Below, piece after piece: positions 22,557 through 35,800 of a stretch of 64,000 nt of DNA (the stretch's first letter is position 1; each line of letters begins with the position of its first letter). Both the position numbers and the translations under genes were made by a program. Source of the DNA: Abelmoschus esculentus (taxonomy: Eukaryota > Streptophyta > Magnoliopsida > Malvales > Malvaceae); assembly GCA_035048815.1 (NCBI GenBank), contig JAUCBN010000054.1:10230001-10294000 (forward strand), read 5' to 3'. Under the pieces are notes generated by a model. The model was not told the DNA's origin and did no database searches. It saw nothing but the letters and a program-made list of their open reading frames with translations.

Positions 22557-23813
22557 ATGGCAGAACCAAAGTGCCATGTTCCCCCGGGGATGCAACAAGA
22601 CTCAACATCAGGTTTTGCTTTACATCTATATTTCTTTAGTTTTTTTTTAGCTTAAGTTTCCGATTTTTTATTCGATCGGTTTAAATTTATTATCTATAAA
22701 TCGAATTAAAGAAAAAAATCGAAGTTTTACATGTTGAATATGGGTTTTAACTTATAGAATAGGTTTTATACAAATTCAATTAATAATGGTACTAATATAT
22801 TAATATGACCGGACAAGCCATCGATTTATTCGATCCAGTCTGAGTTTTATCGTTTTTTAGTTTATTTTAATTGTTTCAAGTGCAGGAGGAAAAGGAGGAG
22901 GAGGACGAAAATGTTGCCCAACTACACGAAAGAAAGGAGAAGGAGACTTCATGAATATGCTGTAACTTAATTTCTTCTTCTTCGAAATTATTATTAGCTT
23001 ATTTGGTTTTATTCGATTAGTTATTTTTGTTTTCTAAGTGTTTACTTACGTCCATTGAATTTAAAAAAGTAACATTTTAGTCACTTACGGAATTACGTTC
23101 ATTTTATAACGTTTTTGTTCACAATTTTGATTTTAATTCGAGAAAACTTGTTTTCACTATAATAAAAATCTTGAAGAAATTTTGGGTATAAGATTGAAAA
23201 TATCAAACACTAAGGGGTTGTTTTGGTTAAATTTATATTTTATCTAAAGTTCAAGGGTCAAATTATTATTTTATCTAAATTTAAGGGGTTAAATTAAAAA
23301 TTTACCCCTTTTTAATCAATTCGGTACTTGAATTTAACCCTATTTCATTATTTTTTCATCCAATCAAATAGATTAATATTATTAAAATAAATAAATTAGA
23401 ATTAATCAAAATTTTATTTATATGTCACCATCTGATTAAAGAAATAAGTTTATAAATTAAATTTAACTTAGGACCAAATTGATAGAATGTTGAAGTAACG
23501 AGGAATAAATATGTAATTATACATGCTTAATTATTCCATAAAAAATTAACGATCAGTGACTTGATTGAACTTATTTTAAGAGTTTAATGGTATAATTGAC
23601 AAAATTCATAGTTCAATGGTCAAAATAGAATCAAATCAATAGTTTAGTCACTTTGGAGGTAATTTACCCAAGTATTTTTTTAATAATTTTTAAGAAAAAT
23701 CTGATTATTGTTATATGAATATTGATAAAATTAATATTTATTTTTTCAGGTGCACCGTTTTGGGTTGCTGTGGTCTATTTTCAGCTTGCTATGAACCTCC
23801 AACTGTTGGTTGA
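22557..23813 (+). CDS. small Gly/Cys-rich protein, three exons, 64 aa
   Basis: I do not recognise this gene by name. Exons are 22557-22611, 22886-22961 and 23750-23813. All four splice borders are GT/AG, the phases agree, and the joined frame ends at a TGA. The protein starts MAEPKCHVPPGMQQ, has a glycine stretch (SGGKGGGGR), a basic segment with CCPTTRKKGEGDF, and a hydrophobic cysteine-bearing tail (MLCTVLGCCGLFSACYEPP), six of its seven cysteines lying in the second half except Cys6. No signal peptide is seen. The tail could sit in or on a membrane, as in small cysteine-rich (CYSTM-like) plant proteins, but that is only a resemblance. A TATA box is in place and a TGA then AATAAA follows directly (23814-23819). 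Intron 2 (788 bp) contains transposon-like DNA. Confidence 0.7.
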
Positions 23814-26800
23814 ATAAAAGAAATTAAGGATATATGTTATGATCCAAAAATTGGTTAATTTAATAAAAAAAAATTAGAAACTTAATTATTTGTTGAAATG
23901 TTAGTATGCATAATTGGATGTATCTGGGTTCGGTGTAATGATAAGATATATTGTTTTTTTAAGAAAAATATTTGAATTCGAACTTTAAAAATGATATTAT
24001 TAAAATTTATACGAATCTCGAATATGAATCATAAAATAGACATGTACTGTACTAAAACAGAAGAGAGGGTTGTATTGTAATAGAAACCGAGAACGATGAG
24101 AAAGGTTTAGCCTAGTAAAGTAATTATCTTTATTAATAGACGACGTTAAGATCATAAAAATTTATTTAATTACTTTATCAATTATTCAATAATAAAGTGA
24201 TTGTATTTATTAGTCCATCGTATTTATCGGATTACAGCAAGTGATCTAAAAATATGTTAAGAGACTAAAATATCATAAAAAGTTAAATGTTTATATTTAT
24301 TGAATTACGACTAAACTGATAAAGTATATATGTTTTTTGAGAATCAAAACTATTATTATATTACGTTAAATTTTAATGCTAAAGTATTTATTTATAAATT
24401 TTTAATTAAATAATTAAATTCTTATTTTAAGATAAAAAAAATAGTTTGTTTGGTCTTAACCCTACCCCTCAAGACAAAGGAACCACATTCGTACGTGTTT
24501 CATGTTTGGATCATTCATTATTTTTAACATTTCGATTAGATTTAAGTTTATTTTTTTAAAAAAAAAAATCACCCCTAAATCTTATTTTATTGTAGCAAAG
24601 TTTCCAAATCACCCAAATCTTCATAAGAATGGATAAGGCTTAAAGAGAATCAATCCTTGAATAGAGATTAGAACTTCTCAAAAGAGGATTGATTCCTTTA
24701 AAGAGCATCAGGGCCAGAATTAGGATCAAACATTAAAAGGGATAAAGGTCTATTAAGCTTTTAAATCTAAAAATTGAAAGGAACAGAAACCTTATTTTAC
24801 TACTATTTAAACTAAGAGAGACCTTAAATGCAATTATACCATAAAAATCTGAGAGGGGCAAGAGCCACTCCCAAGGTATATATAGTTTCGTCCTTGTCAT
24901 CAATCCTCTTAAAATTATATACAAACAAGAATAGAGAAACATGGACCAAAAATGAACGTAAAATTTTATGTTAGAAAAAATAAATTTATAAAATTTTAAA
25001 AGAGTAATAATAGATTTTTAATAAAAAATAACAAAATTCTAAAAAAATAAAATCATATAAAAATTTTAAATTTGTAAGAAGACAAAAATGTGTGCATCTT
25101 CCGATTATATTGATTATAACGAAGATGTCTTTAAGGTAATAATTTATTACGACACAATAAAATTTTCTTTTTCTTTTATCATGATTCTTTTATTGTTTTT
25201 GTTAACTATATGTTTTACGATATTATTCTTCTTAAAAGTACGTTCTATAATCTCAGTTGACACTCTTCCTTCTTTAAATTTTATATATTTTTTAGATTGT
25301 TGGATGACTGAAACGGATGATTCAGATTAACATTCGGATATGAAAATTATCACTTAAAAAATTAAAGAATTAATCTAAGTCATCTATCTAAGTTTTACAT
25401 TATTAATTTAATATTATCTCTATATATCCTAAAATATTCTAGAAGATTTGATTATAAATATTCAGAAATTGTAACATATAATAATAATTTTTGAAATTTT
25501 AAAGAGGTTAAATTCAATTTTTCAAAAAAATAAAGTAGTTATTATTAATTTTTTCAAATTATTGTGTCCAAGTTTCCCTGTCCATTCTCCTCCATCGCTC
25601 ATTGTTGTTTCCAAATACGGCCAGACACTTTCAGCTTCAGTTCCTGTCTTAACACCACCTGAGAAGAAGACTGACATGTTCCGTTGAATGATAAGTCCGA
25701 CTTCACTATCTCCAACTTTCAGATGACTATAAAATTTAGATCTCGGTCATATTCGGGATTAGAATTAAATCTTGATTTTTTAGATCTGGTATCCGATAGG
25801 TATCCAATAGGACCGAGATTAATACTAAATACTCAATACTGTCTTTTTTGTTTGTGATTGATAATGTTCATTGTTTTTTTTCTTATCAAACTTTCTCTTT
25901 ATGTGAGTATAACTCGTTTTAAAATTTTAATTTTTAAGCGTATAATATTCTAATTTTATTTTTAATATTATTATTGACGGTGGAATTTTTTCTTCTATTT
26001 CTTAGATTTTTTTAATAATAAACTAATTGGTCAGATACCTAGTATTGATATTGGTTTTCACTGTTAACGAGATCAGTTCATAGATTTTAGGACCCGATAT
26101 GATCGAGACCGGAAACGATTTCAATTTTTAGGAACTGGTAGTTACCGGGACCAAGATCAATTCTAATTAAATTGATCGGGTATCTGGTCTTACCCACCCC
26201 TATTACATACTATACAGGGACGAAATCAAAATTTAAGGTTAAAGAGAAAAAAAACATAAATATTTAAAAGTGAATAGGCAATTTTAAAAATAAAACAAAA
26301 TTTTAAATTAAATAAGATGACAAAGGTGAAAAAATTGTCCCAACCCTTTCTTAACTTCGTCATTGATATAATACTACTCACTTTCAATTAATCTGCGAAA
26401 GATGTAATCAGGAATGTAAACAATAAAGTTTTCTTTTATTAGGTTATGACACATATCGTTTTTTTAATTGGAAAAAAATAAATATATTAAATAAAATAAA
26501 AATTAATCATTCAATCGGGTGAAGAATATGTCTTTACCCGATTGAATAATTCATTTTGTTTATTTTAATTAAAATTAGAACTAAATTGATATAATAGATA
26601 AATAATAAAGATTAAATATATAATTTTGTAAATTTTTATCAATTGTAATATCATCACTCCATTAAGATTTTAACGAGAATGATAAAAATAAATTAATTTA
26701 ATAAATTTAATAACCTAATTAATAAATTTTATAATTTGATAATTAAAATAAATATCTTTAAATAATTTAACAGTCAGATGTATGATTTATCCTATAAAAA

Positions 26801-27115
26801 GCTTTTTATATCAAATCAAATTTTAAACCCCAAATCTGATTCGAAAAACAATACAAAACAGACTTTAATAATGAAGAATTTTAAGTTACTAGAGATAATT
26901 AAGACCATGGAGAAGAATTAACTTAAATAAATATACATCTGATTCAGATCCTACTACCCCTGCACAGTATAGAATTCTCAGGTTGAAGATGTCATATTGA
27001 TTTCAGTAAAATTCTTACAAGCAACCGAATTTTCACTGACTCTAAAGATCGGATTGTACTAAAATAGAAAACCAGACTTGGTTTCAAAGCTTAAAACTTT
27101 GCTTCTGGTCTTGCA
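23814..27115. other. intergenic region
   Basis: AT-rich DNA with no supportable complete gene. It contains the SINAT gene scrap (25599-25728), a stretch of GGTATCCGATAGG/CCGAGATT-type low-complexity sequence on both sides of about 25750-26200, and a family-B-like copy (about 26217-26372, beginning CAGGGACGAAATC and ending near TTGTCCCAACCC). The 80-codon frame at 25088 encodes hydrophobic residues from AT-rich DNA, with no family signal. Confidence 0.55.
25599..25728 (-). pseudogene. SINAT-type E3 ligase gene fragment (3' end only)
   Basis: On the minus strand the DNA encodes SHLKVGDSEVGLIIQRNMSV, then FFSGG, then after a small frame break RQELKLKVSGRIWKQQ and a TGA at 25601-25599. This lines up with the last about 40 residues of the intact SINAT gene in this window (SHRKVRDSFDGLIIQRNMAL, FFSGG, ELKLRVTGRIWKEQ). 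Nothing of the RING or the rest of the SINA domain is found upstream. It is not a fresh copy of the 57-kb gene, because many positions differ, so it probably derives from a paralogue. Confidence 0.8.
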
Positions 27116-29197
27116 ATGGCTGACCCTCCACCGACACCGAGAGGAACATCAAAGACGACACCATTCTCAGTCTTAACGACAAGAAACAGGGTGACTTTTG
27201 CCTTTACTTTCTCTTCTGTTTTTGTCATTGGTTTCACAACTTTTGTGTTCCTCAATCCATCTTCTTACTCGTCTCCTCGGTTTCAAAGCTTCTTCAAAAC
27301 TTCTCTTTACAAATCCAACTTTTCCTCTCGTTTCTCTCACTTTCTCCCCAACTCTTCCCAATCCAATCACTACCCACTTCCCGTTTCACAGTTCAGGGAA
27401 AACCCTTTTCAGATTTCTAAGGAATCTGAAAGGTTTCATGCAGAAAATGATTCTTCTGTGTCAAGTGAAGTTATCAATGGAACCCTTTCTGAGAGAGTTG
27501 ATGAAAAAGATGGGTCTTTTAGAACTAGTGAGAAAGAGATGGTGGATGGAAGCATTGATGAATTACTTGAGAAGCAAAGGAAGGGAGATTTTGTGGAAAT
27601 TGTAAATCAGTGTAGAGTATTTGTTGGGAAATGGGTGAGAGATGAATCTTACCCTCTTTATCCACCAGGGTCTTGTCCTTATATTGGTGAGTCCTTCAAT
27701 TGCTTTGTTAATGGCAGGCCTGATAGGGGATATGAGAAGTACAGATGGCAACCCAATGGATGCATCTTGCCAAGGTGATTCACCAGCTTCTCTTATTTAG
27801 AATTCACATTTTGCTGGTTCATTTATCTGTAAATGGGTTGTGCTGATTTGCATTTGTAATTATATTTGTTGAAAATGATCTTCTTGGCTTGGTTAGATTG
27901 AGCATGGGTGGAGTTCATGTAAATGGATTTGTGTGTGTCTAGCTTATTTCTTGTTAGCTTTTGCTTTAGATTGGATTTGGGTGGAGTTGTCATGCAGGTT
28001 GAATGGCAAGCATATGCTGGAATTATTGAGAGGGAAGCGTGTAGTTTTCGTTGGCGATTCACTGGGTCGGAATATGTGGGAATCTCTGGTTTGTGTCCTT
28101 CGAAACTCGGTTGAGGATAAAAGCAGTGTTTTTGAGGTCTCCGGTAGGGAGGATTTAGGAAAAGAGGGTTCTCACTCAATTGCTTTCAAAGTATGTTTGT
28201 CCTATATCCTTTGCTTTTAGTATAGACTAGTTGTTAAGTTGTAGCAAGTGAGGTCTTCTTGTGTTTTATGTGCTAATTTATGATGAATGAATGAACAGGG
28301 TTATAATTGCTCGATTGAGTACTTCCGTTCGCCATTTCTAGTTCAGGAATGGGAAACGGTCAGGAAGAATGGATCAAAGAAGGAAACACTTAGAATTGAT
28401 ATGATCGATCAAGCATTTAATAAGTACAAAAATGTCGACGTTCTCATTTTCAATACCGGACATTGGTGGACTCATGATAAAACTAAGAAGGGGTACCCTT
28501 TTATGCTACCTATTTGTTCTTATGAGAAGATAAATAATCTTTAAGTAGGAGCTCTTAATGGTTTCAATCAATTTACAGGCGCGATTACTATCAAGAAGGG
28601 AACACCATCTATACTCGATTGAATGTTAAAGTAGCGTTTCGAAAAGCTTTGACTACATGGGCAAAATGGATAGATACTAATATAGATTCTATGAAGACCC
28701 TTGTTTTCTTCAGGGGCTTTTCGGCCTCACATTTCAGGTAAATCGAGCATCAAACGAATATGTCAGGTTGAACCTTATTATTCGTAAACAAGTGCCCTCA
28801 ATTTCTTTTGCTTGTTCCCAGGGGTGGAAGGTGGAATTCTGGCGGGCAATGTGATGCAGAAACTGAACCTATCACAAATGATAAGTACTTGAAGAAATAT
28901 CCGTCAACAATGCGAATTTTCGAGTCTGTGGTAAATGGCATGACTACACCGGTCTTGTATCTTAATGTTTCGAGAATGACCGGTTTCCGGAAGGATGCCC
29001 ATCCGTCAATTTACAGGAAGCAAAACTTAACCGAGGAAGAGAAAAGTTCACCTACTAGAATCCAAGATTGCAGCCATTGGTGCCTTCCCGGTGTTCCCGA
29101 TACTTGGAATGAGCTAGTATACGCTCAGCTCCTTATCAAACATGATCATGATCAGCAACAACTTCTGAATCAAGGACAACAACAGAGAAAATCATAG
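27116..29197 (+). CDS. trichome birefringence-like (TBL/PMR5) O-acetyltransferase-type protein, five exons, 526 aa
   Basis: TBL proteins are Golgi type II membrane proteins, several of which O-acetylate cell-wall polysaccharides such as xylan or pectin; the substrate here cannot be told. Exons are 27116-27774, 27998-28190, 28299-28492, 28579-28737 and 28822-29197, all with GT-AG borders and consistent phases. A short cytosolic tail precedes one membrane segment (residues about 26-46), then a Ser-rich stalk. The TBL domain starts near CRVFVGKWVRDESYPLYPPG and SCPYIGESFNCFVNGRPDRG. The catalytic signature is present: GDSLGRN with Ser241, and DCSHWCLPGVPDTWNE with Asp484 and His487. Length and order are normal for the family. 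It is convergent with the ARM gene 970 bp downstream. The first ATG gives the expected membrane anchor. Family assignment is very secure; the member number is not. Confidence 0.95.
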
Positions 29198-30167
29198 GTA
29201 AAATGAATGGCAATGCAACTTTTAAAATCACTGTTTAGTACCTAACTTTGTCTTGATTGATTAGTGTATGTTCTATTTATCGGTATAAAGATTACGTCGT
29301 AGAAGTGTAAAACAAAGTCATTTTTTGGAGAAAAACACACACGGACATGTAAATTTTGTTAATTAGAGTTGTTCATAAGCTGTCCTGTAATGGTTTCAGC
29401 TAATTATCTCTTGTAATGAGTTGAAATTAGTTTGTATTTTGGATTTAAGAGGAAATGTTTAAACTTTGCTGGATTCCGAATAACTCGATCATGATTTTGA
29501 TTTTGAAATTGATATCTATTTTGATCCATATGCTTCTGGATTCACGTTAAAGATCTTTTGACTGATGCAGAACTGCTGGAAATAGATTTTAATGGCAATT
29601 CAGGTCATTTAAGAGCCAACTCATGATATCCAGAGCTTTCCTTGTGAGCCAACACATGAGAACTGTTTGTGAAGCCAATGGCTGGAACATTTGCATTTCA
29701 GTTCATCAAGGTTGTCGCATGGTGATGAAATCTGTAGTGTTTCGAATATAAATTTTTTGTACATACTCGTTTATTTAGCTTAATAAACGAACGTAATATG
29801 AACTATGAACGATTCACGGATAGTTTATCGAATGTTTTTTTTTCATTTACACTCTTACAGAACTACGATAATATATGTTACATCTTCCATGAATTGATGT
29901 AATAAATAGGACAATCATTTCATCTGATTGAATTGGTTTGCAGTCTCTTTGCTTTGTGCTGCTGCTGGCTTTTGGAGGTTTGCTTTTGAACTCAAATGGC
30001 AACATAAGCATTAATGTCTTTCGTTATATGATACGGATTAATCCAGATTAATCGGATCAAATGTACGAGAAACTGAGAGAGAAAAAACAAATAAATATAG
30101 ATACAAATTCATCAAACTCAATTCATTTACAAAAAAAACCTTAAATCATACATCAGAAATGGTAGTC
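29198..30167. other. convergent intergenic spacer between TBL and ARM genes
   Basis: This holds the 3' flanks of two genes that face each other. The DNA from about 29200 to 29720 is less AT-rich than the true spacer and could be 3'-UTR of the TBL gene. Beyond that I see nothing that looks coding. Confidence 0.5.
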
Positions 30168-32871
30168 TTAGAAATAACTGGATTGAACCAGCAAGAGTTC
30201 AAGCTGAGCCAACAATTTTGCTGTCGTTGATTTCAACCTTGGGTCGCCATTTTGAGCTAAATCAATGAGCACAACTTGTGCAGATTCGCCATACTTGACT
30301 CTGTGTTCCTCCACCTGGAAAACTCTTTCTAATATCCAAAGCGCTTTCTCCTGAGCCTTTACACTTGCAGATTCCATGATCTTGATAATCGCTTCGATGC
30401 CACCGTTTTCGGCAATGCAATCGCTTCCGTTTTCCCAGATTTCGTCTTGCAAAAGCGTTGCCAATGAGTTCAAAACTGCTTCATCGGCTTCCCTTTCTTT
30501 GCCTTCAAGGATTTGTACCAATGCTGGAATTGCACCGGCTTTGACCAAGCAAAATGTGTTTTTAACGATGCAGTACCCGTCGTGGACTTTACAGAATGCA
30601 GCTGCCGAGGGCGAGACGCAGAACCAGCTCTGTTTTTTCGACTTTCGAAGGGATACCGAGTTCTGGGATAGTTGTGCCAGTGAGGTTGCAGCTCGGCATT
30701 TAGCCACCAGTGATCCCCAAGACAATAACTTCACGAGCAATGGGATCACCTCGTTTTGTGCTGCTAGAAGTTGTAGTCTTTTGTCCGAAGGAACCGTGAA
30801 CCGAATTAGTACTCCTGCAACGCCTTCTGCTAATGAATTCGATATCGATGAAATAGTTGAAGGACTTGAATTTATTAAAGATATCAGAACTGGTAGCAAA
30901 TTGGCTTTCTTAAGAACTTCGGTCACTTTCTTATTGCTAATTGGTACGTTACTCAGTATGCCAACTGCAGCAGCCTTGTCTGTCTCCAATGGCGATGATG
31001 CAATAATGTTAACAATGATGTTCCAGTGGCTTTCTCCGAGCTGTTCCGTCATTTCTTCCGGCAAATATTTCGAGAGTGTGTAAAGCAAATCCAATGCTCC
31101 TGTCCTGATTTTCATGTTGCTTTCGGTTAGGAACAGTAGAAGAAGCTGAATCGCACCGTTTTCCTTCATTTTTCTTCGAACTTTCGATGCATTACTATGG
31201 CCTGCAATGCTATTCAATGCATGCAGAAGATGATATTGAATTATAGGACTTGAGAGATTTAAAAGAGACAGCATTTGCTGTGCTACATCTTGGTTAACAA
31301 GAATTGATTCCGACTGTGCGATTCGAGCAAGAATCGCTGAAGCCGGCTCCCGGAGAGTCATGAGCACGGATGTGACCGAGAAAAGTAGCTGAAGTAGAGA
31401 TACCACTATACCCGAATTGATCAACCGTTGTATGTTTTCCAACAAATTCGACAAATTCTGCAATGCATTCAAAGCAGATAACTTTGCTTCAAGCTTTCCG
31501 GAATTGAACATCTTAACTAGAGGCTCAACAGCTCCGTCTTCTCCGAGGGCAGCTCTACTTTGATCTGTTAGTTCCATTCTCGACAGCGCTGTCGCCATGA
31601 GGATCTTACTCATGTCGGACCCTGTCAAGACATCGTAATTTACCATATATTCTGATATAGACAATCAAATGCATCAAGTAAAGGGTACTTCCATTTTACC
31701 TTCCTTCAAATAGTGTACTAATGGCTTGAAATAACCGGCCTCGGCCATATGAAGCGCATTCTGTGTATTGCTCGATAATGCATTCAGCAACTTCCTTGCA
31801 TTGCTTGAAGCAATCGGATCGTCGCCATTAAGCATAGTAACTAACATAACAATGCACCCTTGAATTCGACCGAGACGTCTCCAAACTGCTGGAAGATCAG
31901 ACAGATCAAGCAACAATCCTACAGCTTCTCTCCTCTCTTCTGTATCTCGGGTCAACGATTTCACCAATGCCGATAAGGATGCTGTATCGGCCATCTTCTC
32001 CTGTTGACGAGCATACTATGTTAGACCAACTAACATGAACAGAATTCAATTGAAAACATCAATGGAAACCACAAGAAAAGTTTACCTTGTGTCCCGAATT
32101 TTCGGAAGCAAGTTTTTGCAATATCTGAAGAATGATCAATCTGTTGTTCGACCTACATGAACTCAACCTATTAACTAGAATGAGAACAATTCCTTCCTCA
32201 TTTATCCAATCATTTTTAATCAATCCTTGCTTAATCGACTCGTTGAACCGGGAAATTGCGAAGTTAAAGTCTTCATCATTGCCATACTTGAGTTGCAAGA
32301 CAACATCGTCGATCGAAAGATTCACTCGTTCCTCTTCGATTTCTGTTATTTCTTCCTCAATTTCCTTCTCTGATGCAGTGGCAGAGACAAATTCATATTC
32401 ATCAATTGGACTAGGAGGCCGGCTTAGGCTCGGACCCGAACTCGGACTCGGGGTAAAGCTACCATTGAACCTCACATTCATGAATTCCTTATGCAATGCA
32501 CTAATCTTTTCTTTCATTTCCAAATGAAGATCAATGCTAGCAAACAACACAAGGCCTAATGATCTTCCAAGATCCTGCATCACATTTTCAATTCGTGTAT
32601 TCAGCTGCTTCGAATCGAGGCTTTCGATCACAGTCTTAGCACGCCGAACATCTTTCTCGATGGATTCGATCGCTTTTCGGATCGTAATCGTGTCCATGAC
32701 ATCGTTTTTATCTTTTATATCACTCAAAATCAAACCAAGTTTACTGAGAAGAGAAGAGAATTCAATGAACAGCTCCTTTTCTGTGTCTTTTGCAATCAAG
32801 GAAACCTCTTCCACGGAGACTACTAGCTCTGATATAACCTCAGGAAAGCTTCTCAAATCAGTGTTTTTCAT
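30168..32871 (-). CDS. ARM-repeat protein related to plant U-box proteins PUB42-44, without a U-box, 846 aa
   Basis: Exons on the minus strand are 32871-32086, 32000-31700 and 31621-30168 (GT-AG, phases 0 and 1). Residues 1-150 are helical and resemble the N-terminal region found before the U-box in PUB proteins (SLIAKDTEKELFIEFSSLLS). A Ser/Pro linker (GSFTPSPSSGPSLSRPPSP) and an acidic Glu-rich stretch follow, then many armadillo-type repeats. Blocks such as MATALSRMELTDQSR, MTLREPASAILARIAQSES, LLNLSSPIIQYHLL and KKQSWFCVSP...CKVHDGYC...TFCLVKAGAIPALV match the C-terminal half of PUB43/44-type E3 ligases. No U-box cysteine-free RING fold motif (FxCPLT or FxCPIS) occurs anywhere, and intron 1 (85 bp) is too short to hide one. 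It may therefore be an adaptor or competitor and not a ligase; that is inference. Confidence 0.85.
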
Positions 32872-35800
32872 TTTTCAAGAATTGGGTAGTACTTAAAAGA
32901 CAAAAATATCAATCAATTCCCGAGAAAAAAAAGTAAAAGATTTTCTAGGAAAAGAAAACAGAGGATTTTCCAGGAACTAAACAGGTGTTGCAAATTCAGA
33001 ACCAAGAATATCAACAAATTCCCAGAAAAAAACGATAAAATTAATGAAAAAAGAACCCCCCAGAGATGAAACACAGTTAAAGAAGAACTGGGAATTCAAA
33101 TTCAGAACCAGGAAGTAACTTTACACACAAAGAAAGAATATTTCTATACATGAATTTGTAGAAGCATCATAGAAATTTCATGGTTAAGAAACTAGAAGGA
33201 AATTAACCTGAAGTTTTGAAGACGAAACTAAGACCAGGAAGTTGAAAACATGGTTTGAATCTTCATAAGGTTTGAGTAAAACACAAGGGCAATGGAGTTT
33301 TGTAGTTTGTATTTATGTGGAGAAGAGGATCTTTCCTGCCAATGTCAATGTCAGCTGGCTATGGACCTTTCTATCTGCATTATTTATTGCTACTGACTTC
33401 ATTTCTAGAGAAGACCAAGTCAAAAAATAAATAAGGATAAATAACCTAAATAGTCATCGAACTTTTAGATCATTTGAATTTTGCCGTCGAATTTAAAATT
33501 TATATATCATAGTCATTAAATTCTTTGTTCAATTTTATTATAAAAATGATGACATGACACGTTAACTTTGCTTCGTAATCTCATATATCTTCCCTCTATA
33601 TCTTCAATCACAAGCATTCGACTTAATATTATCGATTGATGTAAATATAAGTCAGTTGTATTATCGATAGATTCACTAATATTTTTAAAAATAACGGTCT
33701 GAATAGTTTTCCGACGCATATATCATCTCTCCTCTTTTACATATTATTTTGGTTGGAAAGGAAAAAAAAAAAAGAAAAATTAGTACTTAAATGATGAAGC
33801 AAGAAAAGGGAACTTATTGAATACGGACTAAAAGTTTAGTGATTAAGGGAACAATTATTGTTTCTAAAGGTCATGGGTTTAAATACCAGTAATGCAGCAC
33901 AATGATTGAGTGATTAATGTCCAATGATTAAGAGTATACTCTATAACAGATACTACTGTAACTACTATAGCTGATTAAATAAATAAAAGTTTAGTGATTA
34001 CAACTTAAGTTTTAAAAGTTCGGTGACTAGAATAAAAATATTTTAAAAGTTCAATGATTGTCATGCAATTTATCCAATAAAAATAAATTTTTGTTCTTGT
34101 TCATTTTCAATTTCCATTTTGATGATTTAAACTATGCAATAGTTGTCTTTAGATATTATTTTATTTTGTTTTTCCACCTTCCATATTTTATTTGGTAATT
34201 ATGTTAAGTTGGTGACACGTGGTGGTCTATAATTTTATCACAACACATTAAAATTGTAAAATTATTGTTTTTCTAAAAAAGAAATATAAAAATAAAACCT
34301 AAATCCGTAACCCTATTATCATAAAAAATCATATATATATATATAAAGGATTTAGAATTTAGGGATTTTGTGTAGAATTTAATGTTTAAAAATCATAATT
34401 ATATTTAGGATAATTTAGCATAAAATATTTGCATTCATGATTATATTCGAGATCATTTAACATCAAAAAATAACTCATAAAATATATTCGAAATCACAAA
34501 GCACTGGGTACACATTTCGAATTCCAGTACATGATCATTTAAATCCATTTGTACCATTTATCACTCATATAAGGCACACCAAGAACCCTAGCAGGGCCAC
34601 ATGAAAAATATCAAAATTTTAGGTAGTGATTTTAATGAGTATCGATACGCTTTACCGGGTATTAATATTCATATTTGGGTATTGATATTGACTCAATCGT
34701 ATCGGTATCAAAAATAACTTGAAATTTTGATAAATGATTTAGTATAGGTACCGGATCAATCGTATTGATATACGGAGATTTGTATTAATATTATTTAAAA
34801 ATAGTACCAATACGTAAGCGTCAGATTATCCGGTTATGTTTAAAAATCTATTAATATCGATATAAATTTAATATGTATCAATATTCGAACTCCAACTCAC
34901 TTAAGAGTTTTTATAGTGATTTTGGCTTAAGCTTATTTTAAATTTTACTTTTTTAGATTTTGGACTCTCAATCTAGATTTGTATATGCAATTATATCTAC
35001 TTTTTTATCGCAATTGAGTGGTGGTAATGTCCTTGTTATCAACGTACCTTTATTGTAATATGCATTTTTATGTTGTTTCTCGATGGTTTTACCTATCATC
35101 GTCGATTTGGGTGATGTTTGTATTCTATTTTATTTCGAGTCTTTGGATTAGGTTCTTATCTTTTCTTTATCTGGTCCTATTATGATCTTGCGATGTTAAT
35201 TTTATTTACTAGATATATATAAATATAGAGAGAGATTTAAGTATTTTGTTTACTATGATGTAAATTCTCATCATAATTTTAGATATATTTTTATTTTAAT
35301 AAAATTATTAGATCTTTGTTTTAAATTTTGTATGAAGGAAGAAGAAAGGTGAAGAAGAGAAAGAAAATTCTTCCAAAATTATTTCATTAAATAATTTCAA
35401 CATAAAATTCAATGAATGAATTAAAAAATAAATAAATTCAACCAACCAATTTAAAAGGTAAAATTCAATATATATTTTAATATTTTTGATATCAATTGTG
35501 TAATTTTTGTGTTCAAATTAATTAAAATTTGAACACCATAAATCAGCCATCTGAATTTGCCAATTGAGAGAATTTATTATTATGACACTTAACCCACGTT
35601 GAAGCTGAAGACCTGAGTCAGGGGAGGAACATTTGGGGTTAAAAGTTCAGGTCTCCGTTAATTATTATTTTCGTATACTACATAAAATTTAAAATATAAA
35701 ATATAATTTATTCTAAAAAAATGTATTTTGATCTATGTTAATTTAAAAATAATTAAAATATATATTTTGATTCGTCTATAAAAAAAATTTTAATTCCACA

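Noticed and set aside
25088..25330. 80-codon hydrophobic frame
   Set aside because: Phe/Ile/Leu content comes from AT-rich DNA; no TATA spacing, homology or splice support.
30376..31083. 235-codon frame on the plus strand
   Set aside because: Exact antisense shadow of the ARM-repeat exon, which has clear family matches on the minus strand.
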